From NCBI GenBank assembly GCA_943912265.1, contig CALTTS010000007.1, positions 1-64,000 on the forward strand: a stretch of DNA of 64,000 bases, in the 5' to 3' direction. Shown one piece after another: positions 10,113 to 17,601 of this stretch. Both the position numbers and the translations under genes were made by a program. Position 1 is the stretch's first letter; each line of letters begins with the position of its first letter. Source of the stretch: an uncultured Xanthomonas sp. Lineage in GTDB: Bacteria; Pseudomonadota; Gammaproteobacteria; Xanthomonadales; Xanthomonadaceae. The notes under the pieces were generated by a model that saw only the letters and a list, made by a program, of their open reading frames with translations, did not search any database and was not told the DNA's origin.

Positions 10113-10136
10113 AACGGGCGCCGCGAGGCGCCCGTT
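10113..10136 (+). terminator. Intrinsic terminator after ahcY
   Basis: A perfect 10-bp stem (10113-10122 with 10127-10136) closes on the loop GCGA, 28 bases after the ahcY stop. The following sequence CCCGTTCCGG has little T. It separates ahcY from grxB. Confidence 0.6.
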
Positions 10137-10252
10137 CCCGTTCCGGCCTTCCGTCCCGGGCATGCAACGCGCGGGTCGCCCGGCATGCCGCCGCTGGCCC
10201 GATCCGGCGCCATCGGGGCATCATGGCGCCCCGTCCGCGATCTCCCCTGCCG

Positions 10253-10891
10253 ATGAAGCTCTACGTCTACGAACACTGCCCGTTCTGCTGCCGCACGCTG
10301 ATGATCCGCGGCCTGAAGCAGCTGGACATCCCGGTCGAAGTGATCATGGAGGGCGACGCCGAGACGCCCACGCGGCTGGTCGGCAAGAAGGTGGTGCCGA
10401 TCCTGCAAAAGGCCGACGGCAGCCACATGGCCGAGAGCATGGACATCGTCCACTACCTGGACGCAGCGTTCCCGCCCAGGGCGATCACCGCCGCCGCAGT
10501 GCCGGCGATCGACGACTGGGCCGCGCGCGCGTTCAAGCCGGCCATCACCCTGGCGGTGCCGCGCTTCACCCGCGGCGATTTCGCCGAACTGGCCACGCCG
10601 CAGGCGCGCGCCGCCTACACCGAGCGCGAGACCCGCGCCTTCGGCGACCTGCAGGCGCTGCTGGACAGTACCGATGCACAGGTGGCCGCGCTGCAGCCGC
10701 TGCTGGACGAACTGGAAGGCATCGTCCCGGCGCCCGGCGGCGCCATCGGCGAGAGCGACTTCCGGCTGTTCCCGATCCTGCGCTCGCTGAGCATCGTCAA
10801 GGCGGTGCGGCCGGGGCCGAAGGCGCAGGCGTACTACGCGGCGATGCTGGCCCGCGCCGGCCTGTCCGACTTCGCCGCGCAGGCCCGCTGA
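10253..10891 (+). CDS. grxB: Glutaredoxin 2 (GrxB family)
   Basis: A GST-fold glutaredoxin that reduces protein disulfides with glutathione. The 212 residues match GrxB (about 215). The active site is CPFC at residues 9-12 after MKLYVYEH, then the glutathione-site segments VVPILQKADG and MAESMDIVHYLD. The C-terminal helical domain carries FRLFPILRSLSIVK. The start at 10253 puts the first beta strand directly after Met, as in the family; upstream in-frame codons are Arg-rich non-homologous sequence. It lies between ahcY and a bidirectional hairpin. Confidence 0.92.
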   Translation: MKLYVYEHCPFCCRTLMIRGLKQLDIPVEVIMEGDAETPTRLVGKKVVPILQKADGSHMAESMDIVHYLDAAFPPRAITAAAVPAIDDWAARAFKPAITLAVPRFTRGDFAELATPQARAAYTERETRAFGDLQALLDSTDAQVAALQPLLDELEGIVPAPGGAIGESDFRLFPILRSLSIVKAVRPGPKAQAYYAAMLARAGLSDFAAQAR

Positions 10892-10899
10892 CCGGGCTT

Positions 10900-10936
10900 C
10901 GGCCGTGCCGGCCGGTTGCGCGCTCCGGCACGGCCG
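10900..10936. terminator. Bidirectional hairpin between grxB and the DUF2894 gene
   Basis: A perfect 12-bp inverted repeat (10900-10911 with 10925-10936) with a 13-base loop fills the gap between two convergent genes, 8 bases after the grxB stop and 3 bases after the DUF2894 stop. It has no T-run in either direction. Confidence 0.55.
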
Positions 10937-10939
10937 GGC

Positions 10940-11563
10940 TCAGCGACGGCGCACGCCGCGCCGCGGCGCCTTCTTCACGGGGGTGCCGCGCGGCGCCTGA
11001 TCCGCCCGCGGCAGGGCGCCGGCATCGTGCATCCGTTCCAGCCAGCCCAGCACGTCGGCGTATTCGATGAAATGGCGCAGGTAGCCCGGCGAGGCCGCCT
11101 GCATCAGCGCGACCGCGCGCCGGGCCAGCGCCGCCGAATTGAGCGGGCCGACCGCCAGTGCCGCCGGCGCCAGGGCCTGGCTCAGCTGCCGGCGCGCGCG
11201 CAGCGCCTCGCGGAGGCGGCGGAATTCCTCCAGCGCGGGCAGTTCCGGGTAGCCGTCGTCCGCCGCGCGGCCGGCGGCGAGCCGGTCGAGCAAGGCGGCC
11301 AGCGGCCCCGCCGCTGCACCGCCCTCGCCGGCAGCCGTCGGCCCGGCCTCCGCCTGTCCGCCGGCGGCCGGTTCCCGCGGCGCGGCGAGCTCGGCGTGCT
11401 CCGCGGTTGCCAGCGCGGCCAGCCGTGCTTCCAGCTGCCGGCGCAGCGCGCCGTCGCAGGCCGCCGCGCGCCGGGCCAGCGTCTCGCTCAACGCCGCGCG
11501 GATGTGCGCCGAAGCCGGCCCCGCAGGCGGCAGCCGCAGGTCGACGGCGGCGTCAGCGGGCAT
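10940..11563 (-). CDS. DUF2894 family protein, last gene of motor-like cluster
   Basis: About 207 residues, Ala- and Arg-rich, with no signal peptide or membrane helix. Recognisable parts are LLDRLAAGRAADDGYPELPALEEFRRLREALRARR split over residues 95-130, then LRHFIEYADVLGWLERMHD near 175, and a basic C-terminus (KKAPRRGVRRR). This fits DUF2894, which I know only as a companion of OmpA/DUF802/DUF3348 genes in Xanthomonads, Pseudomonas and Burkholderia. The basic tail could bind nucleic acid or anionic membrane; that is a guess. The start at 11563 (or 11569) overlaps the stop of the OmpA-like gene, implying coupled translation. Confidence 0.7.
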   Translation of the reverse strand: MPADAAVDLRLPPAGPASAHIRAALSETLARRAAACDGALRRQLEARLAALATAEHAELAAPREPAAGGQAEAGPTAAGEGGAAAGPLAALLDRLAAGRAADDGYPELPALEEFRRLREALRARRQLSQALAPAALAVGPLNSAALARRAVALMQAASPGYLRHFIEYADVLGWLERMHDAGALPRADQAPRGTPVKKAPRRGVRRR

Positions 11564-12197
11564 CGGCATCGGCCGCGGCCGAGCGCGGGATCGGGGCGAT
11601 CTCGACGCGCCGGTTCTTCGCGCGCCCGGCCTCGGCATCGTTGGCCGCCACCGGGTGCTGCGCGCCGAACGCGGCGGCGAACACCGCATCGGCCGGCACG
11701 CCGGCGGCGATCAGCGCGCGGGTGACGGTCAGCGCGCGCTGCGCCGACAGCTCCCAGTTGTCGGCGAAACGCGCGTTGCCTTCGCGCACCTGGCGGTCGT
11801 CGGTGAAGCCGCTGACCATCAGGATCTCGTCGCGCGAGGCCAGATACCCGGCCAGCGGCGCGGCCAGGCTGTCGAGCAGTGCGCGGCCCTCCGGCTGCAG
11901 CCGGTCGGAATTGAACGCGAACAGCACGCTGCCGCTGATGCCGATGCGCCCGTCCACCAGCGTCACCCGGCCGGCGGCCAGCGGCCCGGCCAGCGCCTGT
12001 TCCAGCGTGTGCCGGCGCTGCGCCTCGGCCTGCTGCTTGCGCAGGGCGGCATCCAGCTGGCCGTGCAGCTGCACCTGCACGGCGATCACCCCGACCAGGA
12101 TCAGCACGAATACGCCGAGCAGCACCGACATCAGGTCGCCGAACGCGGCCCAGATGGTGGCCTCCGAAGACGGCTCGTGCTCGACCTCGGCGCTCAT
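11553..12197 (-). CDS. MotB/OmpA-like stator subunit of uncharacterised motor
   Basis: A 214-residue inner-membrane protein with a C-terminal peptidoglycan-binding OmpA domain. A short cytoplasmic N-terminus leads into one TM helix (about 21-41) that begins AAFGDLMSVLLG. Asp21 sits where MotB, ZorB and ExbD carry the ion-conducting Asp. A linker follows, then the OmpA-like domain from about 88 to 200: LFAFNSDRLQPEG, GFTDD, NWELSAQRALTVTRAL and NRRVEI. This is the MotB/ZorB architecture. It overlaps the DUF802 gene by ATGA, so the two subunits are co-translated. I infer an ion-driven stator with the DUF802 protein; the output is unknown. Confidence 0.82.
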   Translation of the reverse strand: MSAEVEHEPSSEATIWAAFGDLMSVLLGVFVLILVGVIAVQVQLHGQLDAALRKQQAEAQRRHTLEQALAGPLAAGRVTLVDGRIGISGSVLFAFNSDRLQPEGRALLDSLAAPLAGYLASRDEILMVSGFTDDRQVREGNARFADNWELSAQRALTVTRALIAAGVPADAVFAAAFGAQHPVAANDAEAGRAKNRRVEIAPIPRSAAADADAR

Positions 12198-14281
12198 GCC
12201 GGCGCGCCCGCGCGGCCGGCCAGCTGCTGCAGTTCGCCGATGATCTGCTTCTGCGACAGCACGCTCAGGTCCACCACCTCGCGCGCCTGCGCCACGTAGT
12301 AGGCCAGTTGCTCGTCGCTGCGTGCGCGCGACTGCTCCAGCGCGGCGGCGATCTGCTGCAGGCGCTCCATCAGCGCGTCGTTGCTGGCGCCATAGGCCTG
12401 CACCGCGCCGCCGAAGGCTTCGCCCAGGCCGGCCACTTCCACCGCGCTGCCGGTGAGCTGGGCGGCGGCGGCCTCCAGCTTGCCGGCCTCGCGCTCGATC
12501 CGATCGGTGAAGCGGCTGCCGACCCGGTCGAGCAGGTCGGCCGAGGTGGTGACCAGGGCGTCGACGGCGCTGCGCTGCTCGGTGGACGCGCGGTTGACCG
12601 CGTCGAGCAGGGTTTCCAGAGTACCGAGCAGGCGGTTGCGCTCGTCCAGCATGGCGGTGTCGCGGGCCATGCTGTCGGACAGTTTCCGGCGCAGTTCGGC
12701 CACCACCTCGGCCGCGGCCTTCGGCGCTTCGGAAGCGGTCTGCACCAGCCGCGCGATTTCGGCGATGGTGTCGCCGGCATGGCGGCGGGTCTGCTCGCCG
12801 ATGTCGTCGGCGGTGCGGGCCAGCGCCTCGCACACCGCCTGCTGGTGGCGGGCCGTCGCCTGCCCGGCCTGATCCCACTGCGCGCCCAGACGCGCGACCA
12901 GGGTTTCGCAGGCCGCGTCCCACGCCGCCAGCCGCTGCGCATCGCCGGCCTCCGCCGCGGCCTGGGCGCGGGCCTGCGCCTGCCGCAATTCGTCCAGCCA
13001 ATCCGCCGCCTGCCGGCCCAGGCCGTCGCCGGCCGTCGCCAGCGCCTGCTGCTGCCGCGCCAGCGATTCGGCCTGCGCCGCCGCCTGCCGGGCCAGCGCG
13101 TCGTCCCAGCGCGCGGTATGCTCGGCCGTGCTCGCATCCAGCCGCGCCGACACCGCCTCGACCAGTGCGGCGGAGCGCTGCGCGAAGCCGGTGGCGAACC
13201 CGTCCAGCGCCTGCCCCAGCTCGCGCGCCTGCGCCGCCGATGCCTGTTGCTGGTGTTCCAGCGCGGCTTCCCACTGCCCGGCCACGCGCGTGGTGGCGGC
13301 CTCCAGTCCGGCGGCCACGCCGTCCATCTGCCGGCGCAGCGATCCGGCCACCGTGTCGTGCAGGGCCGCGGCTTCGGCGGCCACCGCCTGCATCGTCGCC
13401 TGCACCACCGGCTGCAATGCGCTGCCCACCGAGCGCGCGCTTTCGCCGACGCTGTCCTTCAGCGCACTGCCCACGTCCGCCGCCAGTGCCCGGTAGGCCG
13501 CTTCGGCGCGCGCGTGGAACGCCTGCTGCTCCGCGTGCAGGCGTTCGGCCGCGGCCGCGTCGCGCGCCTGCAGGGCATCGGCCAGCGCCTGCAGCCGGTC
13601 GACCAGCGCCGGCATCTGCCCGGCCTGGCACTGCAGCAGGCGGAAGGCCTCCTCGCGCTGCCACGCCCGCGAGTACGGCCGCAGCACCGTGGCGACCTTC
13701 GCGTCCAGCCGCTGCACCGCGGCCACGCGCTCGCGCCGGGCCAGCGCGGCCAGCAGGCCGAGCATCGCCGAAGTCGCCACGCCGGCGATCGAGGTGCCGA
13801 ACGCGAACGCCAGCCCCTTCACCGGCGCGGCCAGCGAATCCTGCATCGCGCCGAGGTCGCCGGCCCGCTCCAGCGCCAGGCCGGTGCCGCGCAGCGTGGC
13901 CATCATGCCGAGCAGCGTGCCGAGCATGCCCAGCAGCACCAGCAGGCCGACCAGGTACGGCGTCAGCGCCGGGGCCGGCAGCGCCGCGCGCTCGCCTTCC
14001 ACCCGCAGCCGCACCGCATTGCGCAGGCCTGCCGGCACCCGGCCGAGCCAGTCGTCCAGCCCTTCCGGGGCGGTGTCGCCGAGCCCGTCCAGCGCCGCGG
14101 CCAGCCCCGCCGTGGCCCGGCCGTAGCGGTACAGCTCGAACGCGCCGGCCAGATAGACGGCCGCGATCACCAGCGCGACGGCGGCGCCGAGCGGGTTGCC
14201 GGCCAGGTGGCCGAAGCCGACCCAGCCCGCGACGAGCAGGCCGGCGAGGAAGACGAGGGACGAAACAAGGTGTCTGGGCAT
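12194..14281 (-). CDS. DUF802 protein: MotA/ExbB-like subunit with long tail
   Basis: A 695-residue membrane protein. TM1 and TM2 are at about 5-27 and 30-52. TM3 at 107-128 carries LLGMLGTLLGMMATLRGTG and TM4 at 155-180 carries AFAFGTSIAGVATSAMLGLL, matching the pore helices of ExbB/TolQ/MotA (LGTxxG...; the Thr of GTSIAG). After residue 185 comes a cytoplasmic tail of about 500 residues, Ala/Gln/Glu-rich and almost free of Pro, which reads as long helices or coiled coil and includes the DUF802 repeats. The design resembles Zorya ZorA. It lies 10 bases after the DUF3348 gene and overlaps the MotB-like gene. The start at 14281 avoids overlap with DUF3348. Confidence 0.82.
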   Translation of the reverse strand: MPRHLVSSLVFLAGLLVAGWVGFGHLAGNPLGAAVALVIAAVYLAGAFELYRYGRATAGLAAALDGLGDTAPEGLDDWLGRVPAGLRNAVRLRVEGERAALPAPALTPYLVGLLVLLGMLGTLLGMMATLRGTGLALERAGDLGAMQDSLAAPVKGLAFAFGTSIAGVATSAMLGLLAALARRERVAAVQRLDAKVATVLRPYSRAWQREEAFRLLQCQAGQMPALVDRLQALADALQARDAAAAERLHAEQQAFHARAEAAYRALAADVGSALKDSVGESARSVGSALQPVVQATMQAVAAEAAALHDTVAGSLRRQMDGVAAGLEAATTRVAGQWEAALEHQQQASAAQARELGQALDGFATGFAQRSAALVEAVSARLDASTAEHTARWDDALARQAAAQAESLARQQQALATAGDGLGRQAADWLDELRQAQARAQAAAEAGDAQRLAAWDAACETLVARLGAQWDQAGQATARHQQAVCEALARTADDIGEQTRRHAGDTIAEIARLVQTASEAPKAAAEVVAELRRKLSDSMARDTAMLDERNRLLGTLETLLDAVNRASTEQRSAVDALVTTSADLLDRVGSRFTDRIEREAGKLEAAAAQLTGSAVEVAGLGEAFGGAVQAYGASNDALMERLQQIAAALEQSRARSDEQLAYYVAQAREVVDLSVLSQKQIIGELQQLAGRAGAPA

Positions 14282-14291
14282 GGGGTTCCGG

Positions 14292-14990
14292 TCAGGGAGT
14301 GCGAAGCGCCGCGAGCAGGCCTTCGAGGGGGTGGAAACGGACATCCAGCTCGGCCAGCAGCACCGCCTGCATGTCGCGGCGGAACCCGTCCAGCCAGGCG
14401 CCGGGCACCGCCGGCGACGGCGGAACCGCGGCGGCGGCTGCGCCCGCCTGCGCCCCGGCCTGGCCGCGCAGGCGGTCGAAATGCGCGCCCAGCAGGTCGG
14501 GCACGCGGCCGAGCAGGGCGTGTTCGCGCGGGCCGAGCACGCGCTCCATCAGCGCGTCGACCTCGGCCAGCCGGTCCAGCGGCGCCGGCCGCGCGGCGAG
14601 ACGGTCGCGCAGGCGCCCGCGCAGGCGCCCGGTGGCCGCCAGCATCGACTGCTGCAGGGCCTTGCAGCGCTCGCGGAACGGCGCGAACCCGGCCTCCGCA
14701 TCGACAGGGGCGCCGATGGCCAGTTCGGGCGCGCGGGCGATGGCCTCGGCGAGCGCGGCGCGGGCGCCGTCGACCTCGCCGGCCGGCGCGGCGGCCACCA
14801 CGCCTTCGGCCGCGGCGGGCAGGCGCCCGTCGAGCGCGCGCGACAGGGCCACGGCATGGGTCCAGTCGATCCACTGTCCGAGCCGCTCGGACAGGGCCGC
14901 GCCGTCGGGGCGGAGGTCCGCCCCGGCCAGACCGGCCAGCAACCGAATGTAGGTCGGGCCGTCAAGCACCGCCCGCCGTGGATCCGTCAC
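14292..14990 (-). CDS. DUF3348 family protein, first gene of motor-like cluster
   Basis: A 232-residue soluble protein, helical and Ala-rich, that I assign to DUF3348 from its N-terminus (GPTYIRLLAGLAGADL, ERLGQWIDWTHAVALSRALDG) and its position. The central region has ERCKALQQSMLA and LIMP-free amphipathic helices; the C-terminus reads WLDGFRRDMQAVLLAELDVRFHPLEGLLAAL. No catalytic motif is visible. It is the promoter-proximal gene of the four-gene unit, preceded by a TGTAAAAT -10 element. It could be a cytoplasmic partner of the DUF802 tail; this is inferred only from the fixed gene neighbourhood. Confidence 0.7.
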   Translation of the reverse strand: MTDPRRAVLDGPTYIRLLAGLAGADLRPDGAALSERLGQWIDWTHAVALSRALDGRLPAAAEGVVAAAPAGEVDGARAALAEAIARAPELAIGAPVDAEAGFAPFRERCKALQQSMLAATGRLRGRLRDRLAARPAPLDRLAEVDALMERVLGPREHALLGRVPDLLGAHFDRLRGQAGAQAGAAAAAVPPSPAVPGAWLDGFRRDMQAVLLAELDVRFHPLEGLLAALRTP

Positions 14991-15014
14991 CGTCCGCCCT
15001 GCCCAAAACCGGTC

Positions 15015-15020
15015 ATTTTA
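15015..15020 (-). promoter_or_regulatory. Promoter -10 box of the DUF3348-DUF802-OmpA-DUF2894 unit
   Basis: On the minus strand the sequence reads TGTAAAAT, with the hexamer TAAAAT (5 of 6 to consensus), 24 bases before the DUF3348 start. Predicted transcription start is near 15008. There is no recognisable -35. It is one of very few A/T-rich spots in the neighbourhood. Confidence 0.5.
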
Positions 15021-15031
15021 CACGCCGTCCG

Positions 15032-15052
15032 GCCGCGGGCGCCGCCCGCGGC
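15032..15052 (-). terminator. Terminator-like hairpin after the DUF3228 gene
   Basis: A perfect 9-bp GC stem (15032-15040 with 15044-15052) with a 3-base loop sits 17 bases after the DUF3228 stop and before the next promoter. No T-run follows on the minus strand. Confidence 0.5.
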
Positions 15053-15069
15053 GGCCAGCCCCCGCGACG

Positions 15070-15624
15070 TCAGCGCCAGTTGGCGTGCGCCTCCCAGAAG
15101 GCGACGCTGCGCCGGTAGGCGGCGCGGTCCAGCGCCACCCCGGAGCCGCCTTCCGCGGTGCCGAGCGCGTTGCGCATCATCGTGATCGGCGCCATCGGCA
15201 GCTCCTCCGGGGTCATGGTGTACAGGCAGCCGACCACGCCCCAGTCGGCCTCGATCGGCGTGCCTTCCCTGGCCAGCTGCTCGCGGCTGTAGAGGATCGG
15301 CAACAGGTAGTTGGCCACCGGCGGCTCGACGCCCTCGAACCAGCGCACCAGCACCGGCAGCTCCTCGCGGCTGCGCGCCTCGTAGGCGCTGCGCAGCAGG
15401 TGGCGATTGCCGTCGTCGATCGCCACCACCGAGCAGCGGGTGGCGGTCCAGTTGCGGTGCACGTGCAGCCTGCAGAACGGCGCGTAGCCGTCGAGCACGG
15501 CCTCCGGCGCCTGCGCGTTGAGGTGGCGTTCGAACTGCTCGGCGCTGCAGTCGAGGATGGCGGTGCGGCGGCCGTCGCGCGGGAACAGCCGCCGCCTGGC
15601 GAAACCGGTCAGGACGATGGTCAT
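15070..15624 (-). CDS. DUF3228 family protein
   Basis: A 184-residue cytoplasmic protein of unknown function that I assign to DUF3228: an N-terminal MTIVLTGFARRRLFPR, a central FCRLHVHRNWTATRCSVV, a YLLPILYSREQLAREGTP segment and the C-terminal TPEELPMAPITMMRNALG, followed by GSGVALDRAAYRRSVAFW. No signal peptide or metal motif is obvious. I chose the ATG at 15624; a start at 15642 would overlap the M14 gene by 11 bases. It is probably cotranscribed with the peptidase gene upstream, 7 bases away. Confidence 0.65.
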   Translation of the reverse strand: MTIVLTGFARRRLFPRDGRRTAILDCSAEQFERHLNAQAPEAVLDGYAPFCRLHVHRNWTATRCSVVAIDDGNRHLLRSAYEARSREELPVLVRWFEGVEPPVANYLLPILYSREQLAREGTPIEADWGVVGCLYTMTPEELPMAPITMMRNALGTAEGGSGVALDRAAYRRSVAFWEAHANWR

Positions 15625-15631
15625 GCCGCGC

Positions 15632-16558
15632 TCAGCCCGCATGCGCCAGCGCGTGGTCGATGGCCGCGCGCACCGCCGCCACCTGCGCGGCGTTGCACTG
15701 TTCGGGCGAGGCGGCCGGGCTGTCCGGGTACACCTCGGTGGTGGTGCGGAAACGCGCGCCGGACACGCTGGCGCACAGGCCCAGCGCGCTGCAGTCGTAT
15801 TCGATCACCCCCGGCGCCACCTCGGGCGAACCGATGATCGTGCCGTCCGGGTCGGCCGGCGCGATGTGGGTGACCTTCGCCACCGCGGCGTTGACCGCCT
15901 GCTGGAACGCCGGCTCCGGCGCGGCGCTGTCGGCGCACAGGTAGAAGCCGTCGGGGATCGTGCCCGGCTCGAACGGCCTGCCGTCGCGCGCGGCCAGCGC
16001 CGGGCGGAACTCGCTCTCGTCGCTGTCGGTGGTTTCGTGCAGGTCGATGTGCATCAGCACCCTGCCGCGCAGCGGTGCCACCAGCGCCATCAGCGCGGCC
16101 GATTCGGGCGCCGGGCTGCCGGCATGGAACGAACGGTTCGGGTCCAGCGCGTCGGCGTTCCAGCGCTGGATGCGCTCGTAGCCCCACGGGCTCACGCACG
16201 GCACCACCAGCAGGTTGGCGCGCCCGGCCCAGTCGCCGGCATGGTCGGCGGCGAAGCGCAGCGCGCCCTGCACGCCGCTGGTCTCGTAGCCGTGCACGCC
16301 GCCGGTGACCAGCATCGTCGGCAGCGCGTCGTTCCAGTCGCGGCTGCGCAGCGCCAGCAGCGGGTAGCGGCCGTCGGCGCCACAGTCGAGCGTGCCGTAT
16401 TGCTGCACGTCCCACTGCCCGCGCAGGCGCTCGACCGGCGCCAGCACCTCGTCGGCATGGCTGCGCGAGCGCCGCTGCCGCGCCCGCCACTGCGCCTTCT
16501 CCGCCGCGCCCCAGGGCTGCCCGGGCGTGCCGACGGGATAGAAAGCGGGGATGTTCAT
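15632..16558 (-). CDS. M14 family zinc carboxypeptidase
   Basis: A 308-residue cytoplasmic metallopeptidase. The zinc motif HxxE is in TGGVHGYETSG (His89, Glu92), with a further His pair at 170/174 in MHIDLHETTDSD and a probable catalytic Glu late in TTTEVYPD. The DPNRSF segment is the family's Asn-Arg substrate-carboxylate clamp. Members act on peptides, peptidoglycan stems or N-acylated amino acids; the substrate here is unknown. No signal peptide is seen, so it should be cytoplasmic. It is divergent from metF, with a TAAAAT -10 at 16590-16595 on its strand. Confidence 0.8.
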   Translation of the reverse strand: MNIPAFYPVGTPGQPWGAAEKAQWRARQRRSRSHADEVLAPVERLRGQWDVQQYGTLDCGADGRYPLLALRSRDWNDALPTMLVTGGVHGYETSGVQGALRFAADHAGDWAGRANLLVVPCVSPWGYERIQRWNADALDPNRSFHAGSPAPESAALMALVAPLRGRVLMHIDLHETTDSDESEFRPALAARDGRPFEPGTIPDGFYLCADSAAPEPAFQQAVNAAVAKVTHIAPADPDGTIIGSPEVAPGVIEYDCSALGLCASVSGARFRTTTEVYPDSPAASPEQCNAAQVAAVRAAIDHALAHAG

Positions 16559-16589
16559 GGCGGTCTCGCGCTGCGGGAAAGGGCCGCGA

Positions 16590-16595
16590 ATTTTA
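16590..16595 (-). promoter_or_regulatory. Promoter -10 box of the M14 peptidase gene
   Basis: The minus strand reads GATAAAATTC, giving TAAAAT 32 bases before the ATG at 16558. No -35 stands out. Confidence 0.45.
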
Positions 16596-16664
16596 TCACC
16601 GCGCCCCGGCCCGCCCGGCCCGGCCCGCACCCGGGCGCCGTTCCGCACGAAACGAATCCATGCA

Positions 16665-16688
16665 TTCATCGCGATGGAAAGATATAGT
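16665..16688 (+). promoter_or_regulatory. metF promoter (-10) with overlapping palindromic operator
   Basis: TATAGT at 16683-16688 is a good -10, predicting transcription from about 16695 and a leader of about 23 bases. Just upstream, TTCATCGCGATGGA (16665-16678) is a 14-bp palindrome with one mismatched pair, lying between where the -35 and -10 should be, so a bound protein would block the promoter. Candidate regulators are SAH- or methionine-responsive repressors such as SahR (ArsR family); the assignment is inference. Confidence 0.5.
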
Positions 16689-16717
16689 GTGCGCCGAATC
16701 CCGGACCGACCCGCCCC

Positions 16718-17569
16718 ATGACCCCCGTCAGCTTCGAGTTCTACCCGCCCAAGACCGACGACCAGCGCGCCCAGCTCGACCGCGTGGTCGGCAAGCTCAA
16801 GGCGTACGCGCCCGAATACGTGTCCTGCACCTTCGGCGCCGGCGGCTCCACCCTGAGCTACACCGCCGAGACGGTGCGCCACCTCGGCCAGCGCCACGGG
16901 CTGGAGGCGGCGCCGCACCTGTCCTGCGTCGGCGGCACCCGCGAGGAGATCCGCCAGCTGCTGGCGCTGTACCGCGGCATCGGCTGCAAGCGCATCGTCG
17001 CCCTGCGCGGCGACCTGCCCTCGGGCATGGGCCACCCGGGCGACCTGCGCCATGCCGCCGACCTGATCGCCTTCATCCGCGCCGAGCACGGCGACGCCTT
17101 CCGCATCGAGGTCGGCGCCTACCCGGAGACCCACCCGCAGGCGGCCGACGCGCTCAGCGACCTGCGCCATTTCGTGGACAAGGTGAAGGCCGGCGCCGAC
17201 GCCGCCATCACCCAGTACTTCTACAACGCCGACGCCTACTTCGCCTTCGTCGAGGCGGTGCGCGCGCGCGGCGTGGAGATCCCGATCATCCCCGGGGTGA
17301 TGCCGATCTCCAACTTCAGCCAGCTGCGGCGCTTTTCCGAGCAGTGCGGCGCCGAGATCCCGCGCTGGATCGCCCAGCGCATGCAGGCCTACGGCGACGA
17401 CATCGATTCGGTGAAGGCCTTCGGCGCCGACGTGGTGGCCGGGCTGTGCGAACGGCTGATCGCCGGCGGCGCGCCGTCGCTGCACTTCTACACGCTCAAC
17501 CTCGCCAGGCCCGCGCAGGCCGTGCTGTCCAGGCTCGGCCGAGCGGGCGCGGCCGAACCGCCGGCCTGA
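16718..17569 (+). CDS. metF: Methylenetetrahydrofolate reductase
   Basis: It reduces 5,10-methylene-THF to 5-methyl-THF with FAD and NADH, supplying the methyl group for methionine synthesis. At 283 residues it is a normal bacterial single-domain MetF. Markers are the start SFEFYPPKTDDQ, CTFGAGGST, the LRGDLP loop, FRIEVGAYPE, ITQYFYNADAYF, GVMPISNFSQL and the C-terminal LHFYTLN. The ATG at 16718 gives the classic N-terminus. It has its own promoter here and is separated from ahcY, with which it often shares a SAH riboswitch in related genomes. Confidence 0.96.
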   Translation: MTPVSFEFYPPKTDDQRAQLDRVVGKLKAYAPEYVSCTFGAGGSTLSYTAETVRHLGQRHGLEAAPHLSCVGGTREEIRQLLALYRGIGCKRIVALRGDLPSGMGHPGDLRHAADLIAFIRAEHGDAFRIEVGAYPETHPQAADALSDLRHFVDKVKAGADAAITQYFYNADAYFAFVEAVRARGVEIPIIPGVMPISNFSQLRRFSEQCGAEIPRWIAQRMQAYGDDIDSVKAFGADVVAGLCERLIAGGAPSLHFYTLNLARPAQAVLSRLGRAGAAEPPA

Positions 17570-17601
17570 CAGGCCGGCGCGGGCAATGCCAGACTGGCGG
17601 C

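Noticed and set aside
10940..14990. A complete Zorya defence system
   Set aside because: Only a ZorAB-like motor pair is present. No helicase (ZorD), EH-signature ZorC or HNH nuclease ZorE is encoded nearby, and the neighbours are core genes rather than a defence island.
16559..16717. A second SAH riboswitch before metF
   Set aside because: The conserved GCGCTGCGAC and CCAGGCTCGG strings are absent and no P1/pseudoknot pairing forms; the leader is only about 23 bases.
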